A DNA stretch of 64,000 nt from assembly GCF_003660455.1 (NCBI RefSeq), contig NZ_QZVR01000020.1:52062-116061 (forward strand), read 5' to 3'. The DNA comes from Nocardioides ferulae. GTDB taxonomy: Bacteria; Actinomycetota; Actinomycetes; Propionibacteriales; Nocardioidaceae. How positions within the stretch are numbered: the first letter of the stretch is position 1; every line of letters starts with the position of its first letter. Under the pieces are notes generated by a model that did not search any database, was not told the origin of the DNA, and saw only the letters and a list, made by a program, of their open reading frames with translations. The position numbers and the translations under genes were made by a program. Below are positions 51,908 through 58,681 of this stretch, piece after piece.

Positions 51908-51946
51908 GTCGGTGCACCGGTGCGATGAAGTCGGCGCATCGGTGCG
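51908..51946. repeat. Two direct repeats spaced 22 bases upstream of the DUF1801 gene
   Basis: GTCGGTGCACCGGTGCG (51908-51924) and GTCGGCGCATCGGTGCG (51930-51946) agree in 15 of 17 bases and are 22 bases apart, two helical turns. Each contains an inner dyad (CGGTGCACCG in the first, GGCGCA-N4-TGCGCC spanning the second). The form suggests an operator for the minus-strand gene at 51884. Confidence 0.5.
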
Positions 51947-52310
51947 CCGCACCCCATCCGGACATGTCCTGAGCTGTCAGGCCTCTCCGCGATGATTCAC
52001 GTGGCTCTCCACGTGGAAGCGCGTTGGTGGCGAACCACCGCGGTCAGACTAACGGAGTCGGCCCGATCGGGCCATCGACAAGGCACCCTCAGTTGGTCGC
52101 GGGCCCTCCCCGCGGACCTCGGAAGATGTCAAGCAGGCTGAGACACGTCTCGTTACGCGGTCTGTATGTGGAAGGAAATCAGGAGGCGGCGGGAACGGGA
52201 CGGGCGGAGGTCATGGGAGTCAGGAAGAAGACGATGAGGGAGGAGACGAGCAGGACGAGGTTGAGCATGAAGATGCGGGAGGCGAGGGTGGACGACGGGC
52301 GGACGAGAGA
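51947..52310. other. Intergenic region, no convincing gene
   Basis: About 360 bases. It holds a 7-bp inverted repeat CACGTGG-N4-CCACGTG at 51998-52015 (possible terminator or operator) and a purine-rich stretch from 52175 to 52310. A 29-codon hydrophobic minus-strand frame (52179-52268) lacks a ribosome site. Nothing else seen. Confidence 0.5.
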
Positions 52311-53546
52311 ATGGTGGGCGTGAGCACCCTGGCCGACGCCGTACTGCCGCTGATCCGCACGCGGTCCGACCTCTACCGATACAGCGCCGCCAACGCGCAC
52401 GGCCGAGACATGCACGAGGCTGTCGACATCCTGGAGGCCGCGATCCCGACGACAGATCCGGCCGAGATCTACGCGGTTACTCACAAGGCGCTCGCGTCGT
52501 CGCTGAAGGTGATCGCGCGTGCGGACGATTCCGCGGGCATCATCGGAGACGCCTGTCGTCGGTTGTTGGAACTGCACCCGCGGGCGGCTGCCGCGGCCGG
52601 GACGCCGGTCGGGAAGCTGATCGACTGGATGATGAAGTTCCAGTTCGATGACGACGAGGTCGACTACTTCGAGCTCGACCCGATGGCGTACGCGCCGGCC
52701 CTCGGCGAGGTCGGCATGGCGTCGTACCGGAAGCGGCTGGCCGAAGTCGAGGCGAAGCTCGGCCCGCGGCCCGCCGATCGGTGGCAGTCCGGCCACTCCC
52801 ATGAATGGTTCACCCTGGACTGGAATGCCCAGAGGCTCGCGGTCTTCGACCACGACATCGACGCCATCATCCGCACCCATGCCAAGGACAGGAAGGTCGC
52901 GGCGTGGCTGGAGGACACCGCCGAGGCGCTCGAGGAGATCGGTGAGATCGATCTCGCCATCGACTGGGCGAAGCAGGCGACCGACTTCGACCGTGGGCAC
53001 CAGTCGCTCAAGGCGGCGGACTATTGGTGCGGGCTGCTGGAGGCGCATCGGCCGGCCGAGGCGCTCGACGCGCGGCTCTCGGTGTTCCGCAAGTGGCCCT
53101 CGTCGACCTCGGCGGCGCGGCTGCACAAGGCGGCGGGCAAGTCCTGGCCGGCCTATCGCGACGAGGTCGTGGCGACTCTCGCAGCGAGTCCGCGGGACGC
53201 GGTCCTGTTCGCACTGCTCACCTTGAAGGAGCCGGAGTTCGCGTGGAACCTCGCGCACTCGCTGGCGCTCGACAGCGACCACACGTGGAGCGAGCTGGTG
53301 AAGGCGTACGAGAGGATCGACCCGATCGCCACGCTGCCGATCCACCAGCGGCTCGTCGAGAACGAGCTGGTCGAGGCCGGCGCCCAGCACTACCGGCTGG
53401 CAGCGCGGAGACTGGCCAAGATGCGGAAGCTCAGTGCCGGGTCCGAGAAGTCGGCGGAGGTCAACGACCTGATCGCGGACCTGCGCGAGATCCATCGGCG
53501 TCGCCCGCGGTTGCAGCAGGAGTTCGACCGGGCGGGACTGCCCTGA
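52311..53546 (+). CDS. Helical-repeat protein resembling the C-terminal part of SWIM zinc-finger proteins
   Basis: A 411-residue, mostly alpha-helical protein with TPR-like features (LGPRPADRWQSGHSHEWFTLD, LEEIGEIDLAIDWAKQATDF, ARLSVFRKWPSSTSAARLHKAAG) and the end DLIADLREIHRRRPRLQQEFDRAGLP. The end and several blocks resemble the C-terminal region of actinobacterial SWIM zinc-finger family proteins (also seen as DUF6880), but the N-terminal SWIM domain is missing. The gene may therefore be a shortened relative. GAGAGA lies just before ATG 52311. Function unknown. Confidence 0.65.
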   Translation: MVGVSTLADAVLPLIRTRSDLYRYSAANAHGRDMHEAVDILEAAIPTTDPAEIYAVTHKALASSLKVIARADDSAGIIGDACRRLLELHPRAAAAAGTPVGKLIDWMMKFQFDDDEVDYFELDPMAYAPALGEVGMASYRKRLAEVEAKLGPRPADRWQSGHSHEWFTLDWNAQRLAVFDHDIDAIIRTHAKDRKVAAWLEDTAEALEEIGEIDLAIDWAKQATDFDRGHQSLKAADYWCGLLEAHRPAEALDARLSVFRKWPSSTSAARLHKAAGKSWPAYRDEVVATLAASPRDAVLFALLTLKEPEFAWNLAHSLALDSDHTWSELVKAYERIDPIATLPIHQRLVENELVEAGAQHYRLAARRLAKMRKLSAGSEKSAEVNDLIADLREIHRRRPRLQQEFDRAGLP

Positions 53547-53559
53547 GCTGCGCCGCTCG

Positions 53560-53982
53560 CTAATAAATCCCGCGGAGCTTGAGCGGCCGTACTCCCGAAG
53601 GGCTCATCGCCAGAGCCCATGGTCCCTGCCCGCGCTTGGTGATCTCTCGCTGCAACCGGGACTCGTGCTTGAGGAACAACTCAACCTGTGCGGGCGGCCC
53701 CAGATCCTGCTTGGCCCCGATCCAGACCGATCGGATCCCGTGCTCACGGTAGGCGCGGAGCTCGGCCGGTCGCGTCCGGATGCGCCTGTCTCGCGTGACC
53801 ACGATCAGGTCGCGCTCAGCCACGATCGGCATCCAGTCGAGGTCCAGCGTTCCGAGGGGCACTTCCGGAAGATGCTCATGCCCCGGGTAGAGCACGTCGT
53901 CCCGGCCACTTCGCCGGAGAAGCTTGCCGAGGCCCAGGGTGTTCTCGTCGGTGAAGTACACCGGCCCGGGGCTCTCCGCCAT
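53560..53982 (-). CDS. PIN-like toxin protein
   Basis: A 140-residue protein with the acidic pattern of VapC-type PIN-like nucleases: VYFTDENTLGLGKLLRRSG (Asp-Glu), VPLGTLDLDWMPIVAERDLIVVTRDRRI (Asp), and ELRAYREHGIRSVWIG. Its ATG overlaps the stop of the DUF433-containing gene (TGATG), the usual antitoxin-toxin order. It would cut RNA when free. The call rests on the acidic-residue layout and on the partner gene. Confidence 0.72.
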   Translation of the reverse strand: MAESPGPVYFTDENTLGLGKLLRRSGRDDVLYPGHEHLPEVPLGTLDLDWMPIVAERDLIVVTRDRRIRTRPAELRAYREHGIRSVWIGAKQDLGPPAQVELFLKHESRLQREITKRGQGPWALAMSPSGVRPLKLRGIY

Positions 53983-54770
53983 CAGGCCGCGCGCTCGCTC
54001 CCGGCGATCAACTCGAAGCGAATCGCCTCATCGACCTGATCCGGAGTGAGGTCGTAGAGGTCCGCGAGCTCCTCACGACTGGTGCCAGCTCGATAGTCCT
54101 CGGCGAGAGACTCAGTGCGCACGTTACGCACGGCCGGCTGGCCGAACGCGCGACTTGGGTCCATGACCACGTCTGGGGTTCGTATGTCTGGCTTGATGCG
54201 CCCGACGACATCGTCGATGTACTCCACTGCCGAGCTGAAGCGCTCCGCCGACTCGGCAAGCACGAGCTGGCCATTGCGGACAACTACGAGCTGAAGCTGG
54301 CGCTCGAGACCGACCTGCTCCTGGACGACCCGGACGAGCTCCCTGCCGTCAACGTCGAGAAGCGGGCGCGCGTGGGCGAGCGGATAGCGACCGAACTCCT
54401 GACGGAGCTGCACGATCGCCGGCCGGAGCCGCTGGACTGGCACCGAGCGGCTACGGAACTCGGCGAGCAGCCGAGCCTCGACCATCTCGCCCCAGGTGAC
54501 GACGTCGCCACCGGTCGGCTCGGGGCGCAGGACGGGGTCATAGAACCTGCCACCTCGCTCATAGCCCTCAAGCCAGCGCTTCGCGGTGCCCGAGTGCAGG
54601 CCGACAAGACGATCTACGTCCGGGTAGGAGTAGATCGCGCGATCGAGCATCGAGTCGGCCATGCACAGGATCCTCTCACCGATCGGCGACAACCGACGAG
54701 TTCGTTCTGCCGTGTCGAGGCGGAGTACGTCCCGCGCCGCGGGCCGCGAAGCGCGGCTCTCATCGCTCAT
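53982..54770 (-). CDS. DUF433-containing antitoxin-like protein
   Basis: A 262-residue protein. An N-terminal region with a MerR-like HTH (YSYPDVDRLVGLHSGTAKRWLEGYERGG) and a following segment (EMVEARLLAEFRSRSVPVQRLRPAIVQLRQEFG) precede a C-terminal DUF433 domain (MDPSRAFGQPAVRNVRTESLAEDYRAGTSREELADLYDLTPDQVDEAIRFE). DUF433 proteins are commonly antitoxins of PIN-type toxins. It overlaps the toxin start and, by 11 bases, the AbiEi-like gene upstream. ATG 54770 is used; an internal ATG near 54663 would also give a family-like start. It likely represses the operon. Confidence 0.75.
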   Translation of the reverse strand: MSDESRASRPAARDVLRLDTAERTRRLSPIGERILCMADSMLDRAIYSYPDVDRLVGLHSGTAKRWLEGYERGGRFYDPVLRPEPTGGDVVTWGEMVEARLLAEFRSRSVPVQRLRPAIVQLRQEFGRYPLAHARPLLDVDGRELVRVVQEQVGLERQLQLVVVRNGQLVLAESAERFSSAVEYIDDVVGRIKPDIRTPDVVMDPSRAFGQPAVRNVRTESLAEDYRAGTSREELADLYDLTPDQVDEAIRFELIAGSERAA

Positions 54771-55329
54771 GGCGTGCCTCCAGCGTATTGGTGAGCTCGT
54801 CCCGCTCGGTCGCCGTGAGGTAGCCCTGCGCGTAGCCGCGTTCGATCGCCTGGCGCAGCAGGTACGTCGGCGTCCCGTACGCCAGGCATTGGGCGACGGC
54901 GGTCGCCGGAGTGACGGTAGGGATCTCCTGCCACCAGCCGATCTGCGCCGGAGCAAGGTCCTCGTAGTGCACGAGGTAGTCGTCGCCGCCCGTTCGGCGG
55001 AAGCGACGCTGCTTACCGACGGCGACATGGATGCGGTTCGGGTTCACGTCGCTGATGCCGTACACGTCCAGAGCTGTCTCGTGCGACAACGCGGCTTCGG
55101 GCACCCTGGTCCACAGGACCGCCAGCATCAGGTTGTCGTGCTCGGCGAGCGGATACCGCGGGAACCGGTAGACGCCGTGGGCGGCCCGCTCGAGCGTGCC
55201 TCGGTGGACGAGCATTTGGAGCGCGTGCTTGTCGATCCCGATCTCAGTGGCCTGCTGAGCGGTCACGAATCCGTGCTGCGCGGTCGCGATGTCCCACAGC
55301 TCGTCACGTGCCAACGCTCTCCTGGGCAT
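54760..55329 (-). CDS. AbiEi-like (type IV) antitoxin domain protein
   Basis: A 189-residue protein. The N-terminal winged helix (DELWDIATAQHGFVTAQQATEIGIDKHALQMLVHRGTLERAAHGVYRF) and the following part (LSHETALDVYGISDVNPNRIHVAV, VTPATAVAQCLAYGTPTYLLRQAIERG) are typical of AbiEi antitoxins and related repressors. No AbiEii nucleotidyltransferase follows. Instead the DUF433 and PIN-like genes do, forming a three-gene operon. ATG 55329 is preferred; an upstream ATG at 55374 would run through the operator. The imperfect palindrome at 55336-55357 is its likely binding site. Confidence 0.8.
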   Translation of the reverse strand: MPRRALARDELWDIATAQHGFVTAQQATEIGIDKHALQMLVHRGTLERAAHGVYRFPRYPLAEHDNLMLAVLWTRVPEAALSHETALDVYGISDVNPNRIHVAVGKQRRFRRTGGDDYLVHYEDLAPAQIGWWQEIPTVTPATAVAQCLAYGTPTYLLRQAIERGYAQGYLTATERDELTNTLEARHER

Positions 55330-55335
55330 GGAAGA

Positions 55336-55357
55336 AGTGTAACGAAACCGTGATACT
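55336..55357. promoter_or_regulatory. Operator of the AbiEi-DUF433-PIN operon
   Basis: Arms AGTGTAACG and CGTGATACT around AAAC form an imperfect dyad (7 of 9 paired positions) directly before ATG 55329. Negative autoregulation through such a site is usual for AbiEi proteins. Confidence 0.55.
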
Positions 55358-55370
55358 ACTGCCGCAGTTG

Positions 55371-56570
55371 TCATGGCGTGGCGCTCCCGTCGTCCGGGCG
55401 GGCGAAGGCCGCGTCCAGGAGCTCGGCGGTCAGCGGGTTCACGTGCTCGTTGCGCCGGATGTAGTGCTCGATCGTCACCTTCGGGTCGGTGTGGCCTAGC
55501 AGCTCCGACGCGAGGTTGAGGCTCGCCTGTTCGTTCACCACGGTGGCGACCGTGCGGCGGAACGTGTGCGGCGTGACGCCTTCGATGCCGGCGTCGCCCA
55601 GAACCTTGCGGAGCTGACGGCGCACGTTCGCGGTTGTCAGCGGTGTTCGCTCACGGCTGCAGAACACCAGCCCGTCGAGCGAGTGGTCCCGCATGACCGC
55701 CATTCGCCGGCGCAGCGCCTCGGCGGTGAAGGTAGGCAGCGCGATCACCCGATTGGAGCGGTCGGTCTTCGGATGCTCCTGACGGTAGGTCCCGACACCG
55801 CGCTCGGAGATCACCGTGCCGCAGATCCGCAGCGTCGCCGGAGTCGTCGTCAGGTCCAGGTCGCGGCGACGGATCGCGAGCACCTCGCCGATCCGGGCCG
55901 AGGTGCCGAGCATGACCTCGACAATCTGGCCGAGCTGCCCGTCCGGGTTCGGACCGGACGTGCCACGAGACTGCTCCCACACCTTGATCACGGCACGGAT
56001 CGCATTGACCTCGGTCGCAGTCAGCGCGGTCGGTGTGCGCTTCGGCTTGTGTAGCCGCGCGACGCCGTCGATCGGGTTGCGGTGGATCACCTCGTGGCGG
56101 ACCGCGAGTCCGAACGCGAGGCGGAGCACGGTCTTGGCCCGCTTGGAGCGGGCGTACGACTGCTTGCCGAGCTCCTTGAGCAGTGCATCGCAGCGGGCGA
56201 CCCCGATCTCGCGCAGCGCGTAGCCGCGGAAGGCCGGGAGCACGAGCCGGTTCATGTCGCGCTCGTAGTTGAACCGGGTTGCCGGGGCGATCCTGTTCTC
56301 CAGGTCGAGGTCGGCCAGCCAGTACTCCACCAGCGCCGGGAACGGGCTGTCCGGCGTCAACGTCGTGTCGACCGGTTGGAACGCGTTGCGCTCCGCCAAT
56401 CGCCGCTTCAATGCAACCTCGGCGGCCGGCCTCGAAGGCGCGGTGGCCTGCACGAGTCGCGTCTGCCCATCCCAGTCGCGGAAGCGGGTGCGGGCCTCGA
56501 CCTTGTACTTCTCCCTCTGGATGAAGGCGATCTCGCCGTAGCCGCCGATGGGGATGCGAGGCCTACTCAT
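55371..56570 (-). CDS. Tyrosine site-specific integrase
   Basis: A 399-residue phage/ICE-type recombinase. An N-terminal arm-binding domain (QREKYKVEARTRFRDWDGQTR) is followed by the core-binding SAM-like domain (FPALVEYWLADLDLENRIAPATRFNYERDMNRLVLPAF) and the catalytic domain with Arg in GTSARIGEVLAIRR, HTFRR, LGHTDPKV and the nucleophile Tyr in TIEHYIRRNEH. It overlaps the excisionase gene by eight bases. Together with the tRNA fragment at 56944 it marks the end of an integrated element. Usual length for the family. Confidence 0.95.
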   Translation of the reverse strand: MSRPRIPIGGYGEIAFIQREKYKVEARTRFRDWDGQTRLVQATAPSRPAAEVALKRRLAERNAFQPVDTTLTPDSPFPALVEYWLADLDLENRIAPATRFNYERDMNRLVLPAFRGYALREIGVARCDALLKELGKQSYARSKRAKTVLRLAFGLAVRHEVIHRNPIDGVARLHKPKRTPTALTATEVNAIRAVIKVWEQSRGTSGPNPDGQLGQIVEVMLGTSARIGEVLAIRRRDLDLTTTPATLRICGTVISERGVGTYRQEHPKTDRSNRVIALPTFTAEALRRRMAVMRDHSLDGLVFCSRERTPLTTANVRRQLRKVLGDAGIEGVTPHTFRRTVATVVNEQASLNLASELLGHTDPKVTIEHYIRRNEHVNPLTAELLDAAFARPDDGSATP

Positions 56571-56775
56571 GAGAGCCACCCTCGTGCCGCTCCTCCAGCC
56601 ACTCCGCGATGTCACTGGCCGCGAATCGCAGGTGCTTGCCGAGCTTGAAGGCTCGCGGCGCCCGGCCGGACAGCCGCCAGTCGTAGATCGTCTGCACGGG
56701 GACACCGAGGTACTCAGCGAGTTCCTCGACCCCGATCAAGGGCTCCAGCCCCAGTTCCTGAGTGTTCATGCCCAT
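56563..56775 (-). CDS. Excisionase-like helix-turn-helix protein
   Basis: A 70-residue MerR/HTH_17-type protein: LIGVEELAEYLGVPVQTIYDWRLSGRAPRAFKLGKHLRFAASDIAEWLEER, the form used by excisionases next to integrases. It starts at ATG 56775 or 56769, upstream of and overlapping the integrase gene. The frame continues through the tRNA fragment, which is not coding. It would direct excision and regulate the integrase. Confidence 0.88.
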   Translation of the reverse strand: MGMNTQELGLEPLIGVEELAEYLGVPVQTIYDWRLSGRAPRAFKLGKHLRFAASDIAEWLEERHEGGSHE

Positions 56776-56903
56776 CAGGTGTGCGACCGCTGCCGAGCGA
56801 GCCCGAAGCGACCGGAACCGACGGCGCCGGCGTCCGACTGGGACGCGCTGCGCACCTGTCAATGTGATGGGTAAACGATGGGATCGCATCTCGCCCCCAA
56901 AGC

Positions 56904-56940
56904 GAAAGTCCAGGTCAACCATGGGCTGACCTGGACTTTC
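56904..56940. terminator. Hairpin downstream of the tRNA fragment
   Basis: Perfect 14-bp stem (56904-56917 with 56927-56940), 9-base loop, stem ends rich in A/T (GAAAG...CTTTC). It lies four bases after the 3' end of the tRNA fragment, as expected for the native tRNA terminator. Confidence 0.75.
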
Positions 56941-56943
56941 TTC

Positions 56944-56978
56944 GTAGCGGGGGCAGGATTTGAACCTGCGACCTCTGG
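56944..56978 (-). tRNA. 3' fragment of a tRNA gene (attachment site)
   Basis: On the minus strand the 35 bases contain the anticodon-stem end CCAGAGGTCG, a T-arm GCAGGTTCAAATCCTGC and an acceptor strand CCCCGCTAC. They match the 3' half of the actinobacterial initiator tRNA-Met as I remember it. The 5' half is missing: upstream sequence (56979 and beyond) cannot form the D-arm. Such 3' fragments are left when an element integrates into a tRNA gene. It is not a functional tRNA. Confidence 0.75.
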
Positions 56979-57336
56979 ACATCCGGCGCGAGCGAGCGTC
57001 GTTGGCCCAGCTCTTGCTGCTCTTTGAGCATTCGAGCGCTGACCTGCGCGAACACCGCTCGCGACGTTGACGCTGGCCCGCACCTCTTGCTGGGATGTGA
57101 CCCGACGAGGCGATTCTTGCTGCGGTTTTCGGTGCCTAGACGCGACGCGACTCGAATCTCGGCCCCGCGCCGGTCGCGGCCTCACTCGGCTCCGTCGAGC
57201 GCCGCCTCTACTTCGTCGAAGAGGCCTTGGAGCGACACCTTCCAAGTCGGCAGATCTCTCGAATCCTCAGACATTCTGAAGCGATGTGGCGGGCGCCACA
57301 GATAGCGTCGCCAACCGCACCAAGAGAGGTATGGGC
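56979..57336. other. Gap between attachment site and HelD-like gene
   Basis: About 360 bases, less GC-rich than the first half of the window. No supported gene: a 30-codon minus-strand frame (57182-57274, MSEDSRDLPTWKV) has acidic, protein-like character but no ribosome site. Otherwise nothing recognisable. Confidence 0.45.
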
Positions 57337-57900
57337 ATGGACCGGACGCTGGAGATCGCCGAGGAGCAGAAGTACTTTGACATCGCGCAGGATGCGCGCG
57401 AGCGATCGCGGCAGGCACTGAAGGACGCACCGAAGTACGCCGCCGGCCCGAAGGCAGCTGTGCGCGGCGTGCGCAAGGGCGCCCAGGCGCAGCTCGATCA
57501 GCTCGGGGCTGCGGACGACCCGGTCGCCTTCGGCCGCCTGGACCTCGAAGACGATGACGAGACCTTCTACATCGGCTATCGAGGAATCGCCGGCGACGAC
57601 GGGGAGCGCCTGGTCGTCAACTGGCAGCTCGAGTTCGTCTCGCGCCTGTGGGCGCTCGGAGCGCAGGAAGCGGTCGGCGAACTGCGCAGGCGACGTCGGT
57701 TCGAGACCGAGCGCAACACGATCGTAGACATCGACGACGAGGTCTTCGCCGAGATCGCCAAGCGCATCGAGGAGTTGACCTCCAACGAGGAAATCGGCAT
57801 CGACGACGCTCTGCTCAACGCGGATCGACTGGTAGTGCCCGGAGTGGGGCGGCGTCGGGTCGATCTCCTGCACCCAGGACTACCCCGACGAGTGCGATGA
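57337..57900 (+). CDS. Truncated HelD/HelR-like protein (N-terminal part only)
   Basis: A 187-residue protein resembling the first 170 residues of the RNA-polymerase-associated ATPases HelD/HelR: EIAEEQKYFDIAQDARERSRQAL (N-terminal coiled coil), DPVAFGRLDLEDDDETFYIGYRGIAGDDGERLVVNWQ, RRRRFETERNTIVDIDDEVFAEIAKRI. The UvrD-type helicase domains (normally 500 residues more) are absent. It ends in an unrelated basic tail. GAGAGG lies seven bases before ATG 57337. It may be a remnant, or a free N-terminal arm that still touches RNA polymerase. Confidence 0.62.
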   Translation: MDRTLEIAEEQKYFDIAQDARERSRQALKDAPKYAAGPKAAVRGVRKGAQAQLDQLGAADDPVAFGRLDLEDDDETFYIGYRGIAGDDGERLVVNWQLEFVSRLWALGAQEAVGELRRRRRFETERNTIVDIDDEVFAEIAKRIEELTSNEEIGIDDALLNADRLVVPGVGRRRVDLLHPGLPRRVR

Positions 57901-57988
57901 CTGCGGCGCCGAGGTAGACGTCTTGTGGGAGGGCTGGCCGGACGGTGGCTTCACCGTCCGGACATCCGAGCCGACCGACGACCTCTGA
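57836..57988 (+). pseudogene. Zinc-ribbon-like coding remnant in another frame
   Basis: Frame +2 relative to the HelD-like gene encodes CPEWGG, then ISCTQDYPDECDDCGAEVD and WEGWPDGGFTVRTSEP before a stop, a plausible zinc-binding C-terminal piece with CxxC. It has no start codon of its own and follows a TAG at 57833. It is therefore probably a fragment left by a fusion or frameshift with the preceding frame. Confidence 0.4.
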
Positions 57989-58006
57989 CGGGCCAGCGAC
58001 CCGGAG

Positions 58007-58681
58007 CTACTCGAACTCCTCCGGCGGGAGGAACCACGGGCTCTCCCCGAGCGGACCGAGGTAGATGTACTGCCAGTCACCGGCCACTCCGACCGGCGCG
58101 AAGATCTCGTACTCCTCGTTGATGAAGATCCGGCCGCCCTGGGTGCCCTTGACCTTGCCGAGGCGCCCGGCGATGTCTCGCGCAGCGGAAGCACCGACGT
58201 CATCGGAGAGGTAGACCGTCTCGCGTCGCCGGCCGTCGACCTTCTCGTATCGGATGTCGGTGGCACCTGCGTTCAGCACATAGGGGATGCCCACGTGCGG
58301 ACCTGGCCAGAGGTCACCCGGGGTGAGATCGGGCGGCGCGGCGGGGGTGACCGTCAGCGATCCCTCTTCGAAGACGAGCGGCTTGTCGTCGTAACGACCC
58401 GCCCAGTAGCAGCTTCCGCCCTTGCCATCGGGCACCAGCACGTGCTTGAACTCGTTGATGTAGAAGGCGCCGCCCCGACGTCCGTCGTTGACCTGCTCCT
58501 TCACGACGTTGACCATCTCCGCCAGGTCGGGGTGGTCGTCGGAGGTGAGCATCCACCTGACCCGCTGGCTTTCCTGGTACTCGAGTCGGATGGCACCCCC
58601 GACGGTGACGGTGTACTTGGCGTCCTTGCTGACACGCAGTGGCGAGTTGCCGGTGTATCGGCGCAGCTCATCGGCGGTCAT
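58007..58681 (-). CDS. Unknown protein with two copies of a module shared with the adjacent helicase
   Basis: A 224-residue protein of unknown family. Two internal copies can be aligned: residues 53-105 (EMVNVVKEQ...GGAFYINEFKHVLVP...YWAGRYDDKPLVF) and 162-219 (DIAGRLGKVKGTQGGRIFINE...EIFAPVG...YIYLGPLGESPWF). A similar segment occurs in the helicase at residues 511-558 (EMVASVREKPGGRFRVTPEH...WLVGQLEEPF). ATG overlaps the helicase stop (ATGA), so the proteins are made together. No catalytic motif is visible. A role as nucleic-acid- or protein-binding partner of the helicase is inferred from the shared module. Confidence 0.75.
   Translation of the reverse strand: MTADELRRYTGNSPLRVSKDAKYTVTVGGAIRLEYQESQRVRWMLTSDDHPDLAEMVNVVKEQVNDGRRGGAFYINEFKHVLVPDGKGGSCYWAGRYDDKPLVFEEGSLTVTPAAPPDLTPGDLWPGPHVGIPYVLNAGATDIRYEKVDGRRRETVYLSDDVGASAARDIAGRLGKVKGTQGGRIFINEEYEIFAPVGVAGDWQYIYLGPLGESPWFLPPEEFE

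Noticed and set aside
52179..52268. 29-codon hydrophobic peptide on the minus strand (MLNLVLLVSSLIVFFLTPM)
   Set aside because: Membrane-like, but it arises from a purine-rich plus-strand stretch and has no Shine-Dalgarno sequence, unlike the better supported peptide at 30949.
56859..57245. Minus-strand frame containing AGSNPAPATKKVQV
   Set aside because: This is the translation of the tRNA T-arm, acceptor and terminator, a well-known false gene.
57182..57274. 30-codon acidic minus-strand frame beginning MSEDSRDLPTWKV
   Set aside because: Protein-like composition but no ribosome site or neighbour support. Could be a remnant.
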